Source: Bradyrhizobium sp. CCGB12 (GTDB lineage: Bacteria > Pseudomonadota > Alphaproteobacteria > Rhizobiales > Xanthobacteraceae). Taken from it: a DNA stretch of 64,000 bases. Shown here one piece after another: positions 23,790-34,704 of the stretch. The DNA is taken from the NCBI RefSeq assembly GCF_024199845.1, contig NZ_JANADO010000001.1, positions 4,774,001-4,838,000 of the forward strand. The letters run 5' to 3'. The translations under genes and the position numbers were made by a program. Positions within the stretch are counted from its first letter, which is position 1; the number at the start of each line of letters is the position of its first letter. Below the pieces are notes generated by a model. That model did no database searches, had not been told where the DNA came from, and saw only the letters and a list, made by a program, of their open reading frames with translations.

Positions 23790-26486
23790 ATGTTCGACGG
23801 CCCGTTTGACGTCTTTGCGTTGATCATTGCGATCATCGCATTCCTCATCGCGATCAAGGCCTCAAGCCGGGCGGCCGAGCTGCGCCGCCGGCTGAGCTCG
23901 CTCGAAGAGATGCTTTTCGCGCAGCGACAGGTGCAGCCGCCGCCGCTGATGCCCGCGCCGGTGCAGGCGGAGGCGCCCGCGACGACGGCCGCCGAGCCGC
24001 CGCCGCTCGTGCCCGAAGCCGAGGCCCCGCCTCCGCTCGTCACCGAAGATGCTTCGCCGCCGCCACTCGAAACGAGCCCCGAGGCCGACGCACCGCCTCC
24101 GCTGCCTGCGCCCGCGCCCGGCTTCGAAGAGCGGCTCGGCACGCGCTGGGTGGTGTGGATCGGCGGGCTTGCACTCGCGCTCGGCGGCTTCTTCATGGTG
24201 CGCTATTCGATCGAGGCCGGTCTCGTCGGCCCCGGCGTGCGCGTATTCCTCGGTGGTCTGTTCGCGCTGGCACTACTAGGCGCCGGCGAATGGACACGGC
24301 GCAAAGAGAGCATCTCGACCATCCAGGCGCTGCCAATCGCCAACATCCCTGCGATCCTCACCGCCGCCGGAACGGCGGTGGCATTCGCGACCATCTATGC
24401 GGCCTATGCACTCTATGGCTTCCTCGTGCCCGCCACCGCCTTCGTGCTGCTCGGCCTCGTCGCGCTCGGCACGCTGGCCGCTGCGCTCTTGCACGGACCG
24501 GCGCTCGCAGGCCTTGGCGTCGTGGGCGCGTTCGTGACGCCGATCCTCGTCTCCAGCGACAAGCCGGACTATTGGGCGCTCTATATCTATCTCGCGATCG
24601 TCACCGCCGCGAGCTTCGGCCTCGCCCGCATCCGGCTGTGGCGCTGGCTCGCTGTGACCACGATTGTCTTCGCCGTGCTCTGGACCTTCCCCGGCCTCGA
24701 CACTGACGAGATTCTGGTCGCCCCGCACGCCTTCCATGTGATCGCGGGTTTCGTGCTGGCCGCGCTGCTCGTCGTCTGCGGCTTCATGTTCGGCCCGACG
24801 ATCGAAGACGGCGAGATCGAGCCGGTGTCGTCGAGCTCGCTTGGCGCCTATCTGTTCGGCGCGATGCTGATCGTGCTGTCGAGCGCGCATGCCGATCTGG
24901 CGCTGATCGCCTTCACGCTGCTGGTCGCCGCAACACTGTTCGTCGCCTGGCGTGCGCCGGCCGCGACCGGGGCGCTGGGCGCAGCCAGTGCGACCGTCTT
25001 CATCGTCTTCGCCGAATGGGCAGTGCGGGCCAATCCCGACATGCTGGTGCTGCCGGGCGGCCCGATATCCGGTGTCGGGCCAACGGCAATCGACAGCTCC
25101 GTGTCGCTGCACCTGGTGACCGCCGCGATCTTCGCTGCCGGCTTCGGCATTGCCGGCTTCCTGGCGCAGGGCCGGTCGAACTCGACTGTCATCCCGGTGG
25201 TGTGGTCGGCGACGGCGGTCGCGACGCCGATCGCGATCCTGGTTGCGCTCTATGCGCGCATCGCCCATCTCGACCGCTCGATCCCGTTTGCGATCCTCGC
25301 CGTGCTGCTCGCCGCCGCCTTCGGTGCTGCGACCGAAAAGCTCACGCGTCGCGAGACCCGGCCGGGCGTCGCGATCTCCACTGCCTTGTTCGCCACCGGC
25401 ACGCTCGGCGCACTCGCGCTGGCGCTGACCTTCGCGCTGGAAAAGGGCTGGCTCACCATCGCGCTCGCGCTGATGTCGCTCGGCACCGCCTGGATCTCGA
25501 TGCAGCGGCCAATCCCGTTCCTGCGCTGGCTCGCCGCCATCTTTGCGGCGATCGTTACCGCGCGCATCGCCTATGATCCGCGCATCGTCGGCGATGCCGT
25601 CGGCACCACGCCGATCTTCAATTGGCTGTTGTGGGGTTACGGTCTGCCAGCGCTGTCGTTCTGGGGCGCGAGCATCTTCCTGCGCCGTCGTGCCGACGAC
25701 GCGCCGCTGCGTATGGTCGAGGCTGCGGCCATCCTGTTCACCGCGTTGCTCGCCTTCATGGAGATCCGCCATTTTGCGACCGGCGGCGGCATGACGTCGC
25801 CGCCCTCGCTGCTCGAATTCGCGCTGCAGGTCTGCATCACGCTCGCAATGGCGATCGGACTAGAACGATTGCGGCTGCGCAGCCGCAGCATCGTGCACAA
25901 TGTCGGCGCGGTCGCGCTCACGGTGATCGGCGGGCTCATCAGCCTGTTCGGCCTCCTGATCCTGGAGAACCCGCTGATCTGGCGCGTCGACGTCGGCGGC
26001 GCGGTGTTCAACCTGCTGCTGCTCGGCTATGCGCTGCCGGCGGTTCTGATGCTGCTGCTGTCCTATGCGGTGGTCGGAGCGCGCGGCAAGGTCTATGCCA
26101 ACACCATCGCCGGCGGCGCGCTGTTGTTCGCGCTCGCCTATGTCACGCTGGAGATCCGCCGCTTCTATCACGGCCCGATCCTCTCCAGCGGCGCAACGAC
26201 CGGCGCGGAGCAATACACCTATTCGATCGGCTGGCTCGCCTTCGGCGTGGTGCTGCTCGGCGTCGGCATCCTCGTCAACTCGGAGCGGGCGCGGCTGGCC
26301 TCGGCCGCCGTCATCGCGCTGACGATCCTGAAAGCCTTCGTCATCGACATGTCGACGCTGACAGGCGTCTACCGCGCGCTGTCGTTCATGTGCCTCGGCG
26401 TCGTGCTGGTGGCGATCGGCTGGCTCTACCAGCGCATCCTGTTCCGGCGGCAGATCCCGCCGCCGGCGCCACAGACGAGCAGTTGA
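23790..26486 (+). CDS. DUF2339 polytopic membrane protein (898 aa)
   Basis: A very hydrophobic protein with about two dozen possible membrane segments, led by an N-terminal helix (FALIIAIIAFLIAIKAS) and a short coiled coil (ELRRRLSSLEEMLF). A Pro/Ala/Glu-rich linker (about 50-115) precedes FEERLGTRWVVWIGGLALAL, the conserved start of DUF2339. The ATG at 23790 with GGAGG upstream is preferred over a TTG at 23775. Function unknown; the multi-pass fold suggests transport or envelope sensing, but no motif decides it. Confidence 0.83.
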   Translation: MFDGPFDVFALIIAIIAFLIAIKASSRAAELRRRLSSLEEMLFAQRQVQPPPLMPAPVQAEAPATTAAEPPPLVPEAEAPPPLVTEDASPPPLETSPEADAPPPLPAPAPGFEERLGTRWVVWIGGLALALGGFFMVRYSIEAGLVGPGVRVFLGGLFALALLGAGEWTRRKESISTIQALPIANIPAILTAAGTAVAFATIYAAYALYGFLVPATAFVLLGLVALGTLAAALLHGPALAGLGVVGAFVTPILVSSDKPDYWALYIYLAIVTAASFGLARIRLWRWLAVTTIVFAVLWTFPGLDTDEILVAPHAFHVIAGFVLAALLVVCGFMFGPTIEDGEIEPVSSSSLGAYLFGAMLIVLSSAHADLALIAFTLLVAATLFVAWRAPAATGALGAASATVFIVFAEWAVRANPDMLVLPGGPISGVGPTAIDSSVSLHLVTAAIFAAGFGIAGFLAQGRSNSTVIPVVWSATAVATPIAILVALYARIAHLDRSIPFAILAVLLAAAFGAATEKLTRRETRPGVAISTALFATGTLGALALALTFALEKGWLTIALALMSLGTAWISMQRPIPFLRWLAAIFAAIVTARIAYDPRIVGDAVGTTPIFNWLLWGYGLPALSFWGASIFLRRRADDAPLRMVEAAAILFTALLAFMEIRHFATGGGMTSPPSLLEFALQVCITLAMAIGLERLRLRSRSIVHNVGAVALTVIGGLISLFGLLILENPLIWRVDVGGAVFNLLLLGYALPAVLMLLLSYAVVGARGKVYANTIAGGALLFALAYVTLEIRRFYHGPILSSGATTGAEQYTYSIGWLAFGVVLLGVGILVNSERARLASAAVIALTILKAFVIDMSTLTGVYRALSFMCLGVVLVAIGWLYQRILFRRQIPPPAPQTSS

Positions 26487-26489
26487 GGA

Positions 26490-28178
26490 TCAGGCCGCGC
26501 GGACCGACTCCAGGAACTGCGCGACCTCGACCTTCAGGCGGGTGCTGTCGGTCGCCAGCGATTTCGCCGCCGACAGCACTTCCGTCGAGGCCGAGCCGGT
26601 CTCGATCGCGCCGCGCTGCACGTCGGTGATGTTCACCGAGACCTCCTGCGTGCCGACCGAGGCCTGCTGCACGTTGCGTGAGATCTCCTGCGTAGCCGCG
26701 CCCTGTTCTTCGACGGCGGCGGCGATGGCCGCGGATACCTCGGACAGCCGCTCGATGGTGCCGCCGATCTCCTGGATCGCGGTGACCGATTCCTGCGTAG
26801 CGGCCTGGATGCCCGAGACCTGCGCCCCGATCTCACCGGTCGCTTTCGCAGTCTGCTCGGCCAGCGCCTTGACCTCGGACGCAACGACCGCAAAGCCGCG
26901 GCCGGCTTCGCCGGCGCGTGCCGCCTCGATGGTCGCGTTCAGCGCCAGCAGATTGGTTTGGCCCGCGATGGTGTTGATGAGCTCGACGACGTCGCCGATG
27001 CGGGACGCCGCCTGCGACAGCGCGTTGACGCGCTCGTTGGTCCGCGCCGCCTGTTCGACGGCTTCCGCGGCCATCCGCGCCGAATCCTGAACGCGGCGGC
27101 TGATCTCGGTGATGGAGGAGGAGAGCTCCTCCGAGGCGGAGGCCACGGCCTGGACGTTGGTGGAGGCTTCCTCGGAGGCAGCTGCGACGACGGTCGCGAG
27201 CTCCTGGCCGCGCTGCGCCGTATTGGTCAGCGTCGTCGCCGATGCCTCCAGCTCGGTCGAGGCCGACGACACGGTCCCGACCACTTCGCCGATCATGGCT
27301 TCGAACTTGCGGGTGATGACATCGACGCGGCGGCCGCGCTCGATCTTGGCCTCGGCATCGGCGGCGGCAGCCTCGTCGGCGGCCTTCTTGGCGATCAGCG
27401 CCTCCTTGAAGATCTGGAGCGCATCGGCCATCGAGCCGATCTCGGTCTTCGAGCCGCGATGCGGCACCTCGGCCGAGAGGTCGCCTTCGCCGAGCGACTG
27501 CATCGGGCGGATGATTGAAGCAATACCACGAGAAACGTCACGCACGAGATAATAAGCGGCGCCGATCGCGATCACGACCGAGGCCACGATGACGCCGACC
27601 AGCACGCGGAAGATGGTGGCGTAGCTGTCGGCCGCCTGCTTCGTTTCCGTCTCGGCGCCGCGGTTGTTCAGCTCGATATCCTTCAGGAGCAGCGGATCCG
27701 CCGCCTGCGCCATCTTCGCGACCTTGGTCTGCAGCAGCTCGTTGGCGTCAGTCGGGAAGCGGCCCGTGTTCTTGCGCGACAGCGCCATCACGTCCTGCAC
27801 GCCGTTCAGATATTCGGCCCACGCCTTGCTCCACTGCTCGTAGAGAGAGCGCTCCTCCGGCGAGGTGATCAAGGGCTCGTAGACCTTGCGCGTCTGCTCG
27901 ATGCGCTCGCGCAGCGAGGCGAGGCGCTTCTCCGCGGCCTCCTTGCCCTCGGTCGTGTCCTGCATCAGGTGCAGGCGTAGCGCAACGCGCAGCTCGTTGA
28001 TGTCGGCGCGAAGCGAGCCGAGCGCACGCACGCTCGGCAGCCAGCTCTGTGCGATCTCGACGGTGTGGGCATTGATGTTCTGCATCGTGCTGATTGCCAT
28101 CACGCCGACGCCGGCGAGCGAGAGCACGAGGACCGACAACACGGTCAAAATCTTGAATCGGATCGACAAGTTCGACAT
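26490..28178 (-). CDS. Methyl-accepting chemotaxis protein with four-helix-bundle sensor (562 aa)
   Basis: Membrane chemoreceptor. TM1 lies at about 10-30, a periplasmic helical sensor of about 155 residues follows (4HB_MCP type), TM2 (VLVGVIVASVVIAIGAAYYL) at about 190-210, then HAMP and the signalling hairpin tip [20 protein letters not shown]. It ends in FLESVRAA with no CheR-tethering pentapeptide, so methylation would need help from other receptors or direct binding. It is one of three receptors in a row on the minus strand, with separate leaders. Confidence 0.93.
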   Translation of the reverse strand: MSNLSIRFKILTVLSVLVLSLAGVGVMAISTMQNINAHTVEIAQSWLPSVRALGSLRADINELRVALRLHLMQDTTEGKEAAEKRLASLRERIEQTRKVYEPLITSPEERSLYEQWSKAWAEYLNGVQDVMALSRKNTGRFPTDANELLQTKVAKMAQAADPLLLKDIELNNRGAETETKQAADSYATIFRVLVGVIVASVVIAIGAAYYLVRDVSRGIASIIRPMQSLGEGDLSAEVPHRGSKTEIGSMADALQIFKEALIAKKAADEAAAADAEAKIERGRRVDVITRKFEAMIGEVVGTVSSASTELEASATTLTNTAQRGQELATVVAAASEEASTNVQAVASASEELSSSITEISRRVQDSARMAAEAVEQAARTNERVNALSQAASRIGDVVELINTIAGQTNLLALNATIEAARAGEAGRGFAVVASEVKALAEQTAKATGEIGAQVSGIQAATQESVTAIQEIGGTIERLSEVSAAIAAAVEEQGAATQEISRNVQQASVGTQEVSVNITDVQRGAIETGSASTEVLSAAKSLATDSTRLKVEVAQFLESVRAA

Positions 28179-28459
28179 TACAACAAATCCCGATGATACC
28201 TAGCGACGCACAACTCACCTGCGCCGCAATCGTCACGACGACGACAGGGCGGAAGTCATTCCAACGATGCTGGCTGGTTGTTATCCGGTAAGATTGCGCC
28301 AATAGTCGCAAACAGGCGTTAACAGGAACCTACGTGGAACTACGGAAATCGCTGCCGCCGATCTTACATCTTCCGCAACATGTGTTGCAACGCAGCAGAC
28401 ATCGCGCAGCATCACACCAGCACACCGCGATGCGCGGTTGTACAGGACAGCTGACGACA

Positions 28460-30430
28460 TCAGGCCGCCCGCACCGACTCCAGGAAGCGCGCCACCTCGC
28501 TCTTGAGGCGGTTGCTTTCCTGCGACAGCGATTGCGCGGCCGAATGCACCTGCGCCGAAGCAGCCCCGGTCTCGCCGGCGCCGCGCTGAACGTCGCCGAT
28601 GTTCGCCGAGACCTCCGAGGTGCCCTGCGCGGCGTTTTGGATGTTGCGGGAGATCTCCTGTGTCGCCGCACCCTGCTCCTCCACCGCCGCGGCGATGGTC
28701 GACGAGATCTCCGACATGCGCGCGATGGTGTCGCCGATCTCCCTGATCGCGCCGACGGAGTCTTCCGTCGCAGCCTGGATCGCGCCGATGTGCTGGCCGA
28801 TCTCGCCGGTCGCCTTTGCGGTCTGCTCGGCAAGCGCCTTCACTTCCGTCGCCACCACGGCAAAGCCCTTGCCGGCCTCGCCTGCCCGCGCCGCCTCGAT
28901 CGTCGCGTTCAGCGCCAGCAGGTTGGTCTGGGCCGCGATGGTATTGATCAGATCGACCACGTCGCCGATGCGGCCGGCCGCCTTCGTCAGCTCGGCGACA
29001 CGCGCATTGGTACGTTGCGCCTGTTCCACGGCAACGTCGGCAACCCGCGCCGATTCCTGCACCTGACGGCTGATCTCGGAAATCGAGGAGGTCATCTCCT
29101 CGCTCGCTGAAGACACCGACTGGACGTTGGCGGACGCCTCCTCCGAAGCCACGGCCACGGCCGTGGCGAGCCCGTTGCCGCGCTCGGCGGCCTGCGTCAG
29201 CGTGTTGGAGGACGCCTCGAGCTCGGTTGCCGCCGACGACACGGTCTCGACGATCTCGCCGACCGCACCCTCGAAGGCATCGGCAAGCCGCCGCATGTCC
29301 GCCTTGCGCTGTTCGCGCCCGCGTGCATCGGTCTCCGCCTGCTCGGCGCGCAGCCGCTCGGCCTCCGCCATGTTGGTCCTGAACACCTCGACCGCGCCGG
29401 CCATCTCGCCGATCTCGTCCTTGCGCCCGACGCCTGGAACGGAGATCGAGAGCTCGCCGCGCGCCAGCCGCGTCATCGCGCCCACCATGGCACCGAGTGC
29501 CTTCGAGATCGAACGCCCGAGCAAGAAGCCGACCGCGGCGAGGACGACCACGGTGATGCCGAAGGCGACGGCCATCCACAAGCGCACCGCCTCGCGGGTC
29601 GCTGCTTCAGCGGCGTCGGCCTGCTTGTACACGGCATCGACGGCGGTCCGCACCTCGACCATCAAGGGCTCGATTTCGCGGAAGGTCTTCATCATGGCGG
29701 CGTCGAGAGCCGCACTCTGTTGTGCGGTTTCGGCCCAGGCCGCGAACTCGGACTGGTATTTCTGAAGCTTGGCCGTGATGTCGTTCATCACCGGCGTGGG
29801 AATTGCGACGACCTCTATCGCCTTGGAGAATTCAACAGCGGCCTTCTTCACCTCGGCAATGTATTTTGGGTCGCGCCGCAGCATGAAGTCCTTCTCGTGC
29901 CGGCGCATCATCAGCATCCAGGTCGTCGTCCTGGGATCGTCGATCTCCTTCAGCTTGGCCTCGATGTCGTGCACGGCGGCGCGAAGCGAGCCGGACAGGC
30001 CGAGCGTCTCGTTCAGCCCGAGCCTGGTCTCGGCAGCCACCAGTGCGGCGAAGTCCGACGCGTAACGCTTGAAGCCGTCCTGCACCTGCTTCATCTTCTC
30101 GGACAGTGCGCTCATGCCACCGGCCGCCATCAGCCGCTCGACTTCGTCGAAATCGCCGTTGATCGGCCCGATCAGCTCGGCATGCGCCTTGGCGTAGCTC
30201 TCGCTGCGCCGCTGCTGGAAATTCTTCTCGTTGCGGCGGGCCTCCAGCATCTCGATCGAGAGCTGCTTGTTGAGATCGGCGAGCGCACGGGCGCGGTTGG
30301 CGACGTCGCGGGACGCATCCTGGGAGAGGCTGCCGATCTCGTAGATCGCGCCGAAGGCGGCAAGACCCAGCAGTCCGAACAGTCCGATCGCCATGACCTT
30401 GTGGGTGAGGCGAATGGAAAGGCCGCTCAT
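28460..30430 (-). CDS. Methyl-accepting chemotaxis protein with HBM sensor (656 aa)
   Basis: TM1 at about 12-32 is followed by a long periplasmic domain of about 245 residues carrying two paired signatures, [12 protein letters not shown] and [13 protein letters not shown]. These mark the helical bimodular (HBM) sensor known from McpS-type receptors of Pseudomonas, where it binds organic acids. TM2 is [24 protein letters not shown] and the signalling tip [20 protein letters not shown] follow, ending FLESVRAA. An organic-acid ligand is a guess from the domain family. Confidence 0.92.
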   Translation of the reverse strand: MSGLSIRLTHKVMAIGLFGLLGLAAFGAIYEIGSLSQDASRDVANRARALADLNKQLSIEMLEARRNEKNFQQRRSESYAKAHAELIGPINGDFDEVERLMAAGGMSALSEKMKQVQDGFKRYASDFAALVAAETRLGLNETLGLSGSLRAAVHDIEAKLKEIDDPRTTTWMLMMRRHEKDFMLRRDPKYIAEVKKAAVEFSKAIEVVAIPTPVMNDITAKLQKYQSEFAAWAETAQQSAALDAAMMKTFREIEPLMVEVRTAVDAVYKQADAAEAATREAVRLWMAVAFGITVVVLAAVGFLLGRSISKALGAMVGAMTRLARGELSISVPGVGRKDEIGEMAGAVEVFRTNMAEAERLRAEQAETDARGREQRKADMRRLADAFEGAVGEIVETVSSAATELEASSNTLTQAAERGNGLATAVAVASEEASANVQSVSSASEEMTSSISEISRQVQESARVADVAVEQAQRTNARVAELTKAAGRIGDVVDLINTIAAQTNLLALNATIEAARAGEAGKGFAVVATEVKALAEQTAKATGEIGQHIGAIQAATEDSVGAIREIGDTIARMSEISSTIAAAVEEQGAATQEISRNIQNAAQGTSEVSANIGDVQRGAGETGAASAQVHSAAQSLSQESNRLKSEVARFLESVRAA

Positions 30431-30619
30431 GAATGTGCTCCAACGATTTGATACGCAATACGGGGAGGACGACTCAGCGTCCGGAAAATTCCGCGGGCAT
30501 CATGACTGCGTTGCTTTTCTGGAAAGTTAACCCTGTGCGCATTCGTCGCGGCCCCTCATACGAACGCGCGCAACCGCCACGCCTTCACGCGCGGCGGTTG
30601 CACATCACGTCTGCTGACG

Positions 30620-32359
30620 TCAGGCGGCGCGCACGGTGCCGAGAAACTTGCCGACTTCGAGCTTGAGCCTGTTGCTGTCGCCGGACAGCGACTGCGCCGC
30701 CGAGAGAACCTGGGACGACGCTGAACCGGTTTCGCTGGCCCCGCGCTGCACCTCGGTGATGTTGGAGGACACTTGATGGGTGCCTTCCGCCGCTTGCTGG
30801 ACGTTGCGCGAGATTTCCTGCGTCGCCGCGCCCTGCTCTTCCACGGCGGCCGCGATAGTCGAGGAGATCTCCGACAGCTTCTCGATGGTGTCGCTGATGG
30901 CACCGATCGCGCCGACCGATTCCTGCGTCGCCGCCTGAATGCCGGAGATCTGCTGGCCAATCTCGCCGGTCGCCTTCGCGGTCTGCTCGGCGAGCGCCTT
31001 GACCTCGGAGGCGACCACGGCGAAACCGCGGCCGGCCTCCCCGGCGCGCGCCGCCTCGATCGTGGCGTTGAGCGCCAGGAGATTGGTCTGGCCGGCGATG
31101 GTGTTGATCAGGTCGACCACATCGCCGATCCGGGTCGCGGCCATCGACAGCTTGCTGACGCGCTCGGTCGTGGTGCGGGCCTGGCTCACCGCTTCGCTCG
31201 CCACGCGCGCGGATTCCTGCACCTGGCGGCTGATCTCGGTGATCGAAGACGACAGCTCCTCGGTCGCCGATGCCACCGACTGAACATTGGTGGAGGCCTC
31301 CTCGGAGGCAGCAGCAACCATGGTGGTGAGCTCCTGCCCGCGCTCGGCGGCCGACGTGAGCGTCGAGGCCGAAGCTTCCAGCTCGGTCGCGGCCGAGGAC
31401 ACGGTGTCGACGATTTCCCCGATCGCGGCTTCGAAGCTGTCGGCCAGCTTGTACATTTCGGCCTTGCGCTGCTCGGCAGCCGACTTGTCCTGCCTGATCT
31501 TGGCCTCAGATTCCTCACGCGCCTTCTGCTCCGACACGATCTTGAACTTCTCGACGGCTGCGGCGACACCACCGACCTCGTCCTTGCGGCCGAGCCCGGG
31601 CAGCACGACGGAGAAATCGCCGCCGGCAAGCCTATCCATGGCTGCGGTCAGGGCGCGGATCGGCCGTGCGATGGTCAGGAACGACATGAGCCAGGAACCG
31701 ACGAGAATGAGCACGGCACACGCGCCAACCTCCATGCCGAGACGTTCGCTCGCGGCCATTTCCTGGCCCGCGGCGCTGATCTCCTCCTCGCTTCTGTGCC
31801 TGGCGAAGTCCGCAATCTCGCTCGTCAGGGTGTCGAGCTGCGCAGCGATCGGCAGCGTCACCTCGCGGGTCACGCGCGCGCCTTCCTCGGACATCTTGGC
31901 GGCGCGGGCGGGGTCCGTTGCCGCCAAGGCAATGGCCTCGCCGCGAACAGAGGCAATCTGTAGAGCGCCCTTCGCGTAATCCCCAGACAGGCCCTTGAGC
32001 TTGTCGATACGCGCGCGATTTTCCGAAGAGCGCGTCAGCTTGAGCATGGCATCGACGGTGCCGTTCAGCGCTGCCAACCGTTCGGCCAGAGCCTCGCGCG
32101 CTTTTTGCAGTTCACTCGGATTGTTGGCGAGACGGACATCTCGCACGGCAAGCTGCATGCCGCGCGCCCAAAGTTTGGCTTCGATCGCGTCCCGTGCCAG
32201 CTCCTGTTGCGCGAAGGCGGCCTGGTTGGACCGGCGCACATTGCCGTTCCCGGTGAACTGGCTCACGATCATGGCGACGACGAGACCGACGCCGCATGCC
32301 GAAACGATCGCCAGTTTTGTACCAATCCGCAAATTCCGAACGAGGCTCAACATGGGCAT
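30620..32359 (-). CDS. Methyl-accepting chemotaxis protein (579 aa)
   Basis: TM1 ([19 protein letters not shown]) at about 17-36, a periplasmic helical sensor to about 212, TM2 ([20 protein letters not shown]), then HAMP, a coiled-coil linker rich in Lys and Glu, and the signalling domain with [20 protein letters not shown]. The sensor is of the general four-helix kind but shares little with the other two receptors here. It ends FLGTVRAA. A second ATG at 32353 is possible. Confidence 0.92.
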   Translation of the reverse strand: MPMLSLVRNLRIGTKLAIVSACGVGLVVAMIVSQFTGNGNVRRSNQAAFAQQELARDAIEAKLWARGMQLAVRDVRLANNPSELQKAREALAERLAALNGTVDAMLKLTRSSENRARIDKLKGLSGDYAKGALQIASVRGEAIALAATDPARAAKMSEEGARVTREVTLPIAAQLDTLTSEIADFARHRSEEEISAAGQEMAASERLGMEVGACAVLILVGSWLMSFLTIARPIRALTAAMDRLAGGDFSVVLPGLGRKDEVGGVAAAVEKFKIVSEQKAREESEAKIRQDKSAAEQRKAEMYKLADSFEAAIGEIVDTVSSAATELEASASTLTSAAERGQELTTMVAAASEEASTNVQSVASATEELSSSITEISRQVQESARVASEAVSQARTTTERVSKLSMAATRIGDVVDLINTIAGQTNLLALNATIEAARAGEAGRGFAVVASEVKALAEQTAKATGEIGQQISGIQAATQESVGAIGAISDTIEKLSEISSTIAAAVEEQGAATQEISRNVQQAAEGTHQVSSNITEVQRGASETGSASSQVLSAAQSLSGDSNRLKLEVGKFLGTVRAA

Positions 32360-32531
32360 GTTTCCCTGAGGAAATGCGCAGCCGAATCATTGTCGGCCGC
32401 CCTTGGCGTTGATCGCCCTTGCCTGAAAAATGAGCGCTCGCCATTCCAATTAGGTTAACAACGATCGCCGTGGAAATACTGGATCGGCGCAAAAGCCCTT
32501 GAAATTCAGCACGGAGCGCGAGCTTAACAAG

Positions 32532-32798
32532 TTAATCACAAGCAGCGATGGAAGCCTTGCCCTGCTGCGCCACGGTCTCACCGACGAGGCTGATGCGGAA
32601 TACCGGCCTCTTGTTCTCGTCGAGCAGCTCCATGGACCACGCTGCGTTCGGCTTCAGGCCGCGTGCGATACCGCCGAGCAGATTGGCGCAGACCTCGGTC
32701 AACTCGGTCCAGGCCGCTCTGCGATCCTCGAACTCGTACGGCTGATCGGCGGCGCCGGAATAGCGACCGGTACTGATGCGGAAGAAGTAGAGCGACAT
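32532..32798 (-). CDS. DUF6894-type small protein (88 aa)
   Basis: MSLYFFRISTGRYSGAADQP followed by FEDRRAAWTELTEVCANLLG and WSMELLDENKRPVFRISLVG, the usual pattern of these small rhizobial proteins of unknown function. The ATG at 32798 is chosen; an upstream start would add 22 residues without a ribosome-binding site. Confidence 0.72.
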   Translation of the reverse strand: MSLYFFRISTGRYSGAADQPYEFEDRRAAWTELTEVCANLLGGIARGLKPNAAWSMELLDENKRPVFRISLVGETVAQQGKASIAACD

Positions 32799-32961
32799 CG
32801 TTGAACCCTTGTGTAGGGCCGCGTCCCCCGGGCCGTACGCAAACTGGCCGCGAACAGCTACCAACGCATGAAAACCGCCGTCCGTATGACTACGGCGCGG
32901 CAGCTTCGTGCTCGATCGAGGTCTTCAACGAAAAAGTGCGCGGACTGTCCGTGCAGCCAAC

Positions 32962-33561
32962 TCACTGAGTCGAGCGGCGCAGCTCCAACGGGGCCTCGAT
33001 CTTCGCGGGTTCCGATTTGGCTTCCGACTTCACCGGCTCGAGGCGACCGCTCTCGACACGCGGCGTCTCGACCCGTGCAGCGACTTCGGTGTTGGGTGCG
33101 ACGACCGAACCGGTGCGTTCCGAGGTGCGCAGCGAGCGTGGACGCGCGACGGCGCGCGCCATCAGCATCTGATTGCCACCCTGATGGTGGAAGTCGCAAT
33201 AGGCGAAGCCCATGCCTGACACCGAACCGCGGAAGCTGCGATCGTCAGTCTTTTCCAGGTTGAAACAGGGCTCGAACGGAATGCCCTTGATCGAGGCGCA
33301 GACGTTCTGGCCGCGGATCTGGAGCGTGTTGCCGGGCAGGCGAAGATGGCGCACCGGGCCCGCCCCCGAGAACTGCACGGCGCCCGCAGCGCCGAGGTCG
33401 TCGAGGATGCGGCCCGCACCACGGGTGCCGTCGAAACAGGTGAAGGCGAATACCTTGCCGGCGACGAAGCGGCGCGCCTCGTCAGCATTCATGCTTCCGG
33501 CCATGGCCGGTGCAAACGTCACTGCCGCCGTGACAGCCCCCAACACAATACGCGCAAGCAT
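32962..33561 (-). CDS. Exported hypothetical protein (199 aa)
   Basis: Signal peptide MLARIVLGAVTAAVTFAPAM (cleavage near AMA-GS). The mature part has four Cys: KVFAFTCFDG, GQNVCASIKG, FEPCFNLEK and FAYCDFHHQGG, likely two disulfides. It ends in a Glu/Lys/Pro-rich tail of about 60 residues that looks unstructured. No family is recognised beyond similar Bradyrhizobium hypotheticals. It is a single gene. Confidence 0.65.
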   Translation of the reverse strand: MLARIVLGAVTAAVTFAPAMAGSMNADEARRFVAGKVFAFTCFDGTRGAGRILDDLGAAGAVQFSGAGPVRHLRLPGNTLQIRGQNVCASIKGIPFEPCFNLEKTDDRSFRGSVSGMGFAYCDFHHQGGNQMLMARAVARPRSLRTSERTGSVVAPNTEVAARVETPRVESGRLEPVKSEAKSEPAKIEAPLELRRSTQ

Positions 33562-33676
33562 GCTCTACTCCGAACCAACCCCCGCAGCGGGCGATGCCTT
33601 ATCTCTCTTTACCCGCTGCTTACCATACTAACCGTGGCAACATTGGAGCAGGTTGGTTGGTAAAGTCTGAACGCCG

Positions 33677-34663
33677 TTAGACAATTTTTACCACGATGCG
33701 GCCGCGGACCTCGCCTGCGAGGATTTTCGCGCCCCAGTCCGGCACCTCCGCAAGCGGAATTTCCTTAGTGATTTCAGCTAGTTTCGTCCGGTCCAGATCG
33801 GAGGCCAAGCGCAGCCAGGCAGCTTTCCGCGGCTCGATCGGGCACATCACCGAATCGATGCCGAGAAGGCACACCCCGCGCAAAATGAACGGTGCGACAG
33901 AAGATGGCAGGTCCATGCCGGCCGCCAGACCGCAGGCCGCGATCGCTCCGCCATACTTCGTCATCGACAGCAGATTCGCGAGCGTGGTGGAGCCGACGCT
34001 ATCGACTCCACCCGCCCAGCGCTCCTTGGCCAGAGGCTTTGCCGGCGCCGACAATTCGTTGCGGTCGATAACTTCGGCTGCACCCAGGTGCTTCAGGTAG
34101 TCGGCCTCCGAGGCGCGACCGGTCGAGGCGATGACGTGGTAGCCGAGCTTCGACAGCACCGCGGTTGCAACCGAGCCGACGCCGCCGGCGGCACCCGTCA
34201 CCACGACCGGGCCGCTCTTTGGCGAGATGCCGTGCTTCTCCAGCGCCAGCACGGAGAGCATCGCGGTGAAGCCGGCGGTGCCGATCGCCATGGCGTCGCG
34301 CGTCGACAAGCCCTGCGGCAGCGCGACCAGCCAGTCGCCCTTCACCCGCGCCTTCTCGGCATAGGCGCCGAGATGAGTCTCGCCCATGCCCCAGCCGGTG
34401 CAGACCACCTTGTCGCCCGCCTTCCACTGCGGATGCGAGGACGCTTCGACGGTGCCCGCGAAATCGATGCCGGCGATCATCGGGAAGCGGCGCACCACCG
34501 GCGCCTTGCCTGACAGCGCGAGGCCGTCCTTGTAGTTCAGCGTCGACCATTCCACGCGCACGGTGACGTCGCCGTCCATCAGCTCGGCTTCGTCGAACTG
34601 CGTGAGAGCGACGGTGGTGCCTTTATCCGCCTTGTCGATCCGGATTGCCTTGAATGTGCCCAC
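33677..34663 (-). CDS. acuI: Acryloyl-CoA reductase AcuI/YhdH-type MDR oxidoreductase (328 aa)
   Basis: NADPH-dependent zinc-free medium-chain reductase; AcuI reduces acryloyl-CoA to propionyl-CoA. The N-terminus [38 protein letters not shown] and AGIDFAGTV match the YhdH group. The Rossmann loop [20 protein letters not shown] and the later [20 protein letters not shown] are as expected. It has its own minus-strand unit beside the MFS gene, with 41 bases between them. Confidence 0.9.
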   Translation of the reverse strand: MGTFKAIRIDKADKGTTVALTQFDEAELMDGDVTVRVEWSTLNYKDGLALSGKAPVVRRFPMIAGIDFAGTVEASSHPQWKAGDKVVCTGWGMGETHLGAYAEKARVKGDWLVALPQGLSTRDAMAIGTAGFTAMLSVLALEKHGISPKSGPVVVTGAAGGVGSVATAVLSKLGYHVIASTGRASEADYLKHLGAAEVIDRNELSAPAKPLAKERWAGGVDSVGSTTLANLLSMTKYGGAIAACGLAAGMDLPSSVAPFILRGVCLLGIDSVMCPIEPRKAAWLRLASDLDRTKLAEITKEIPLAEVPDWGAKILAGEVRGRIVVKIV

Positions 34664-34704
34664 GACTGAACTCCCTGACTTGTTTGTCGGGGATGTTTAG
34701 CCGA

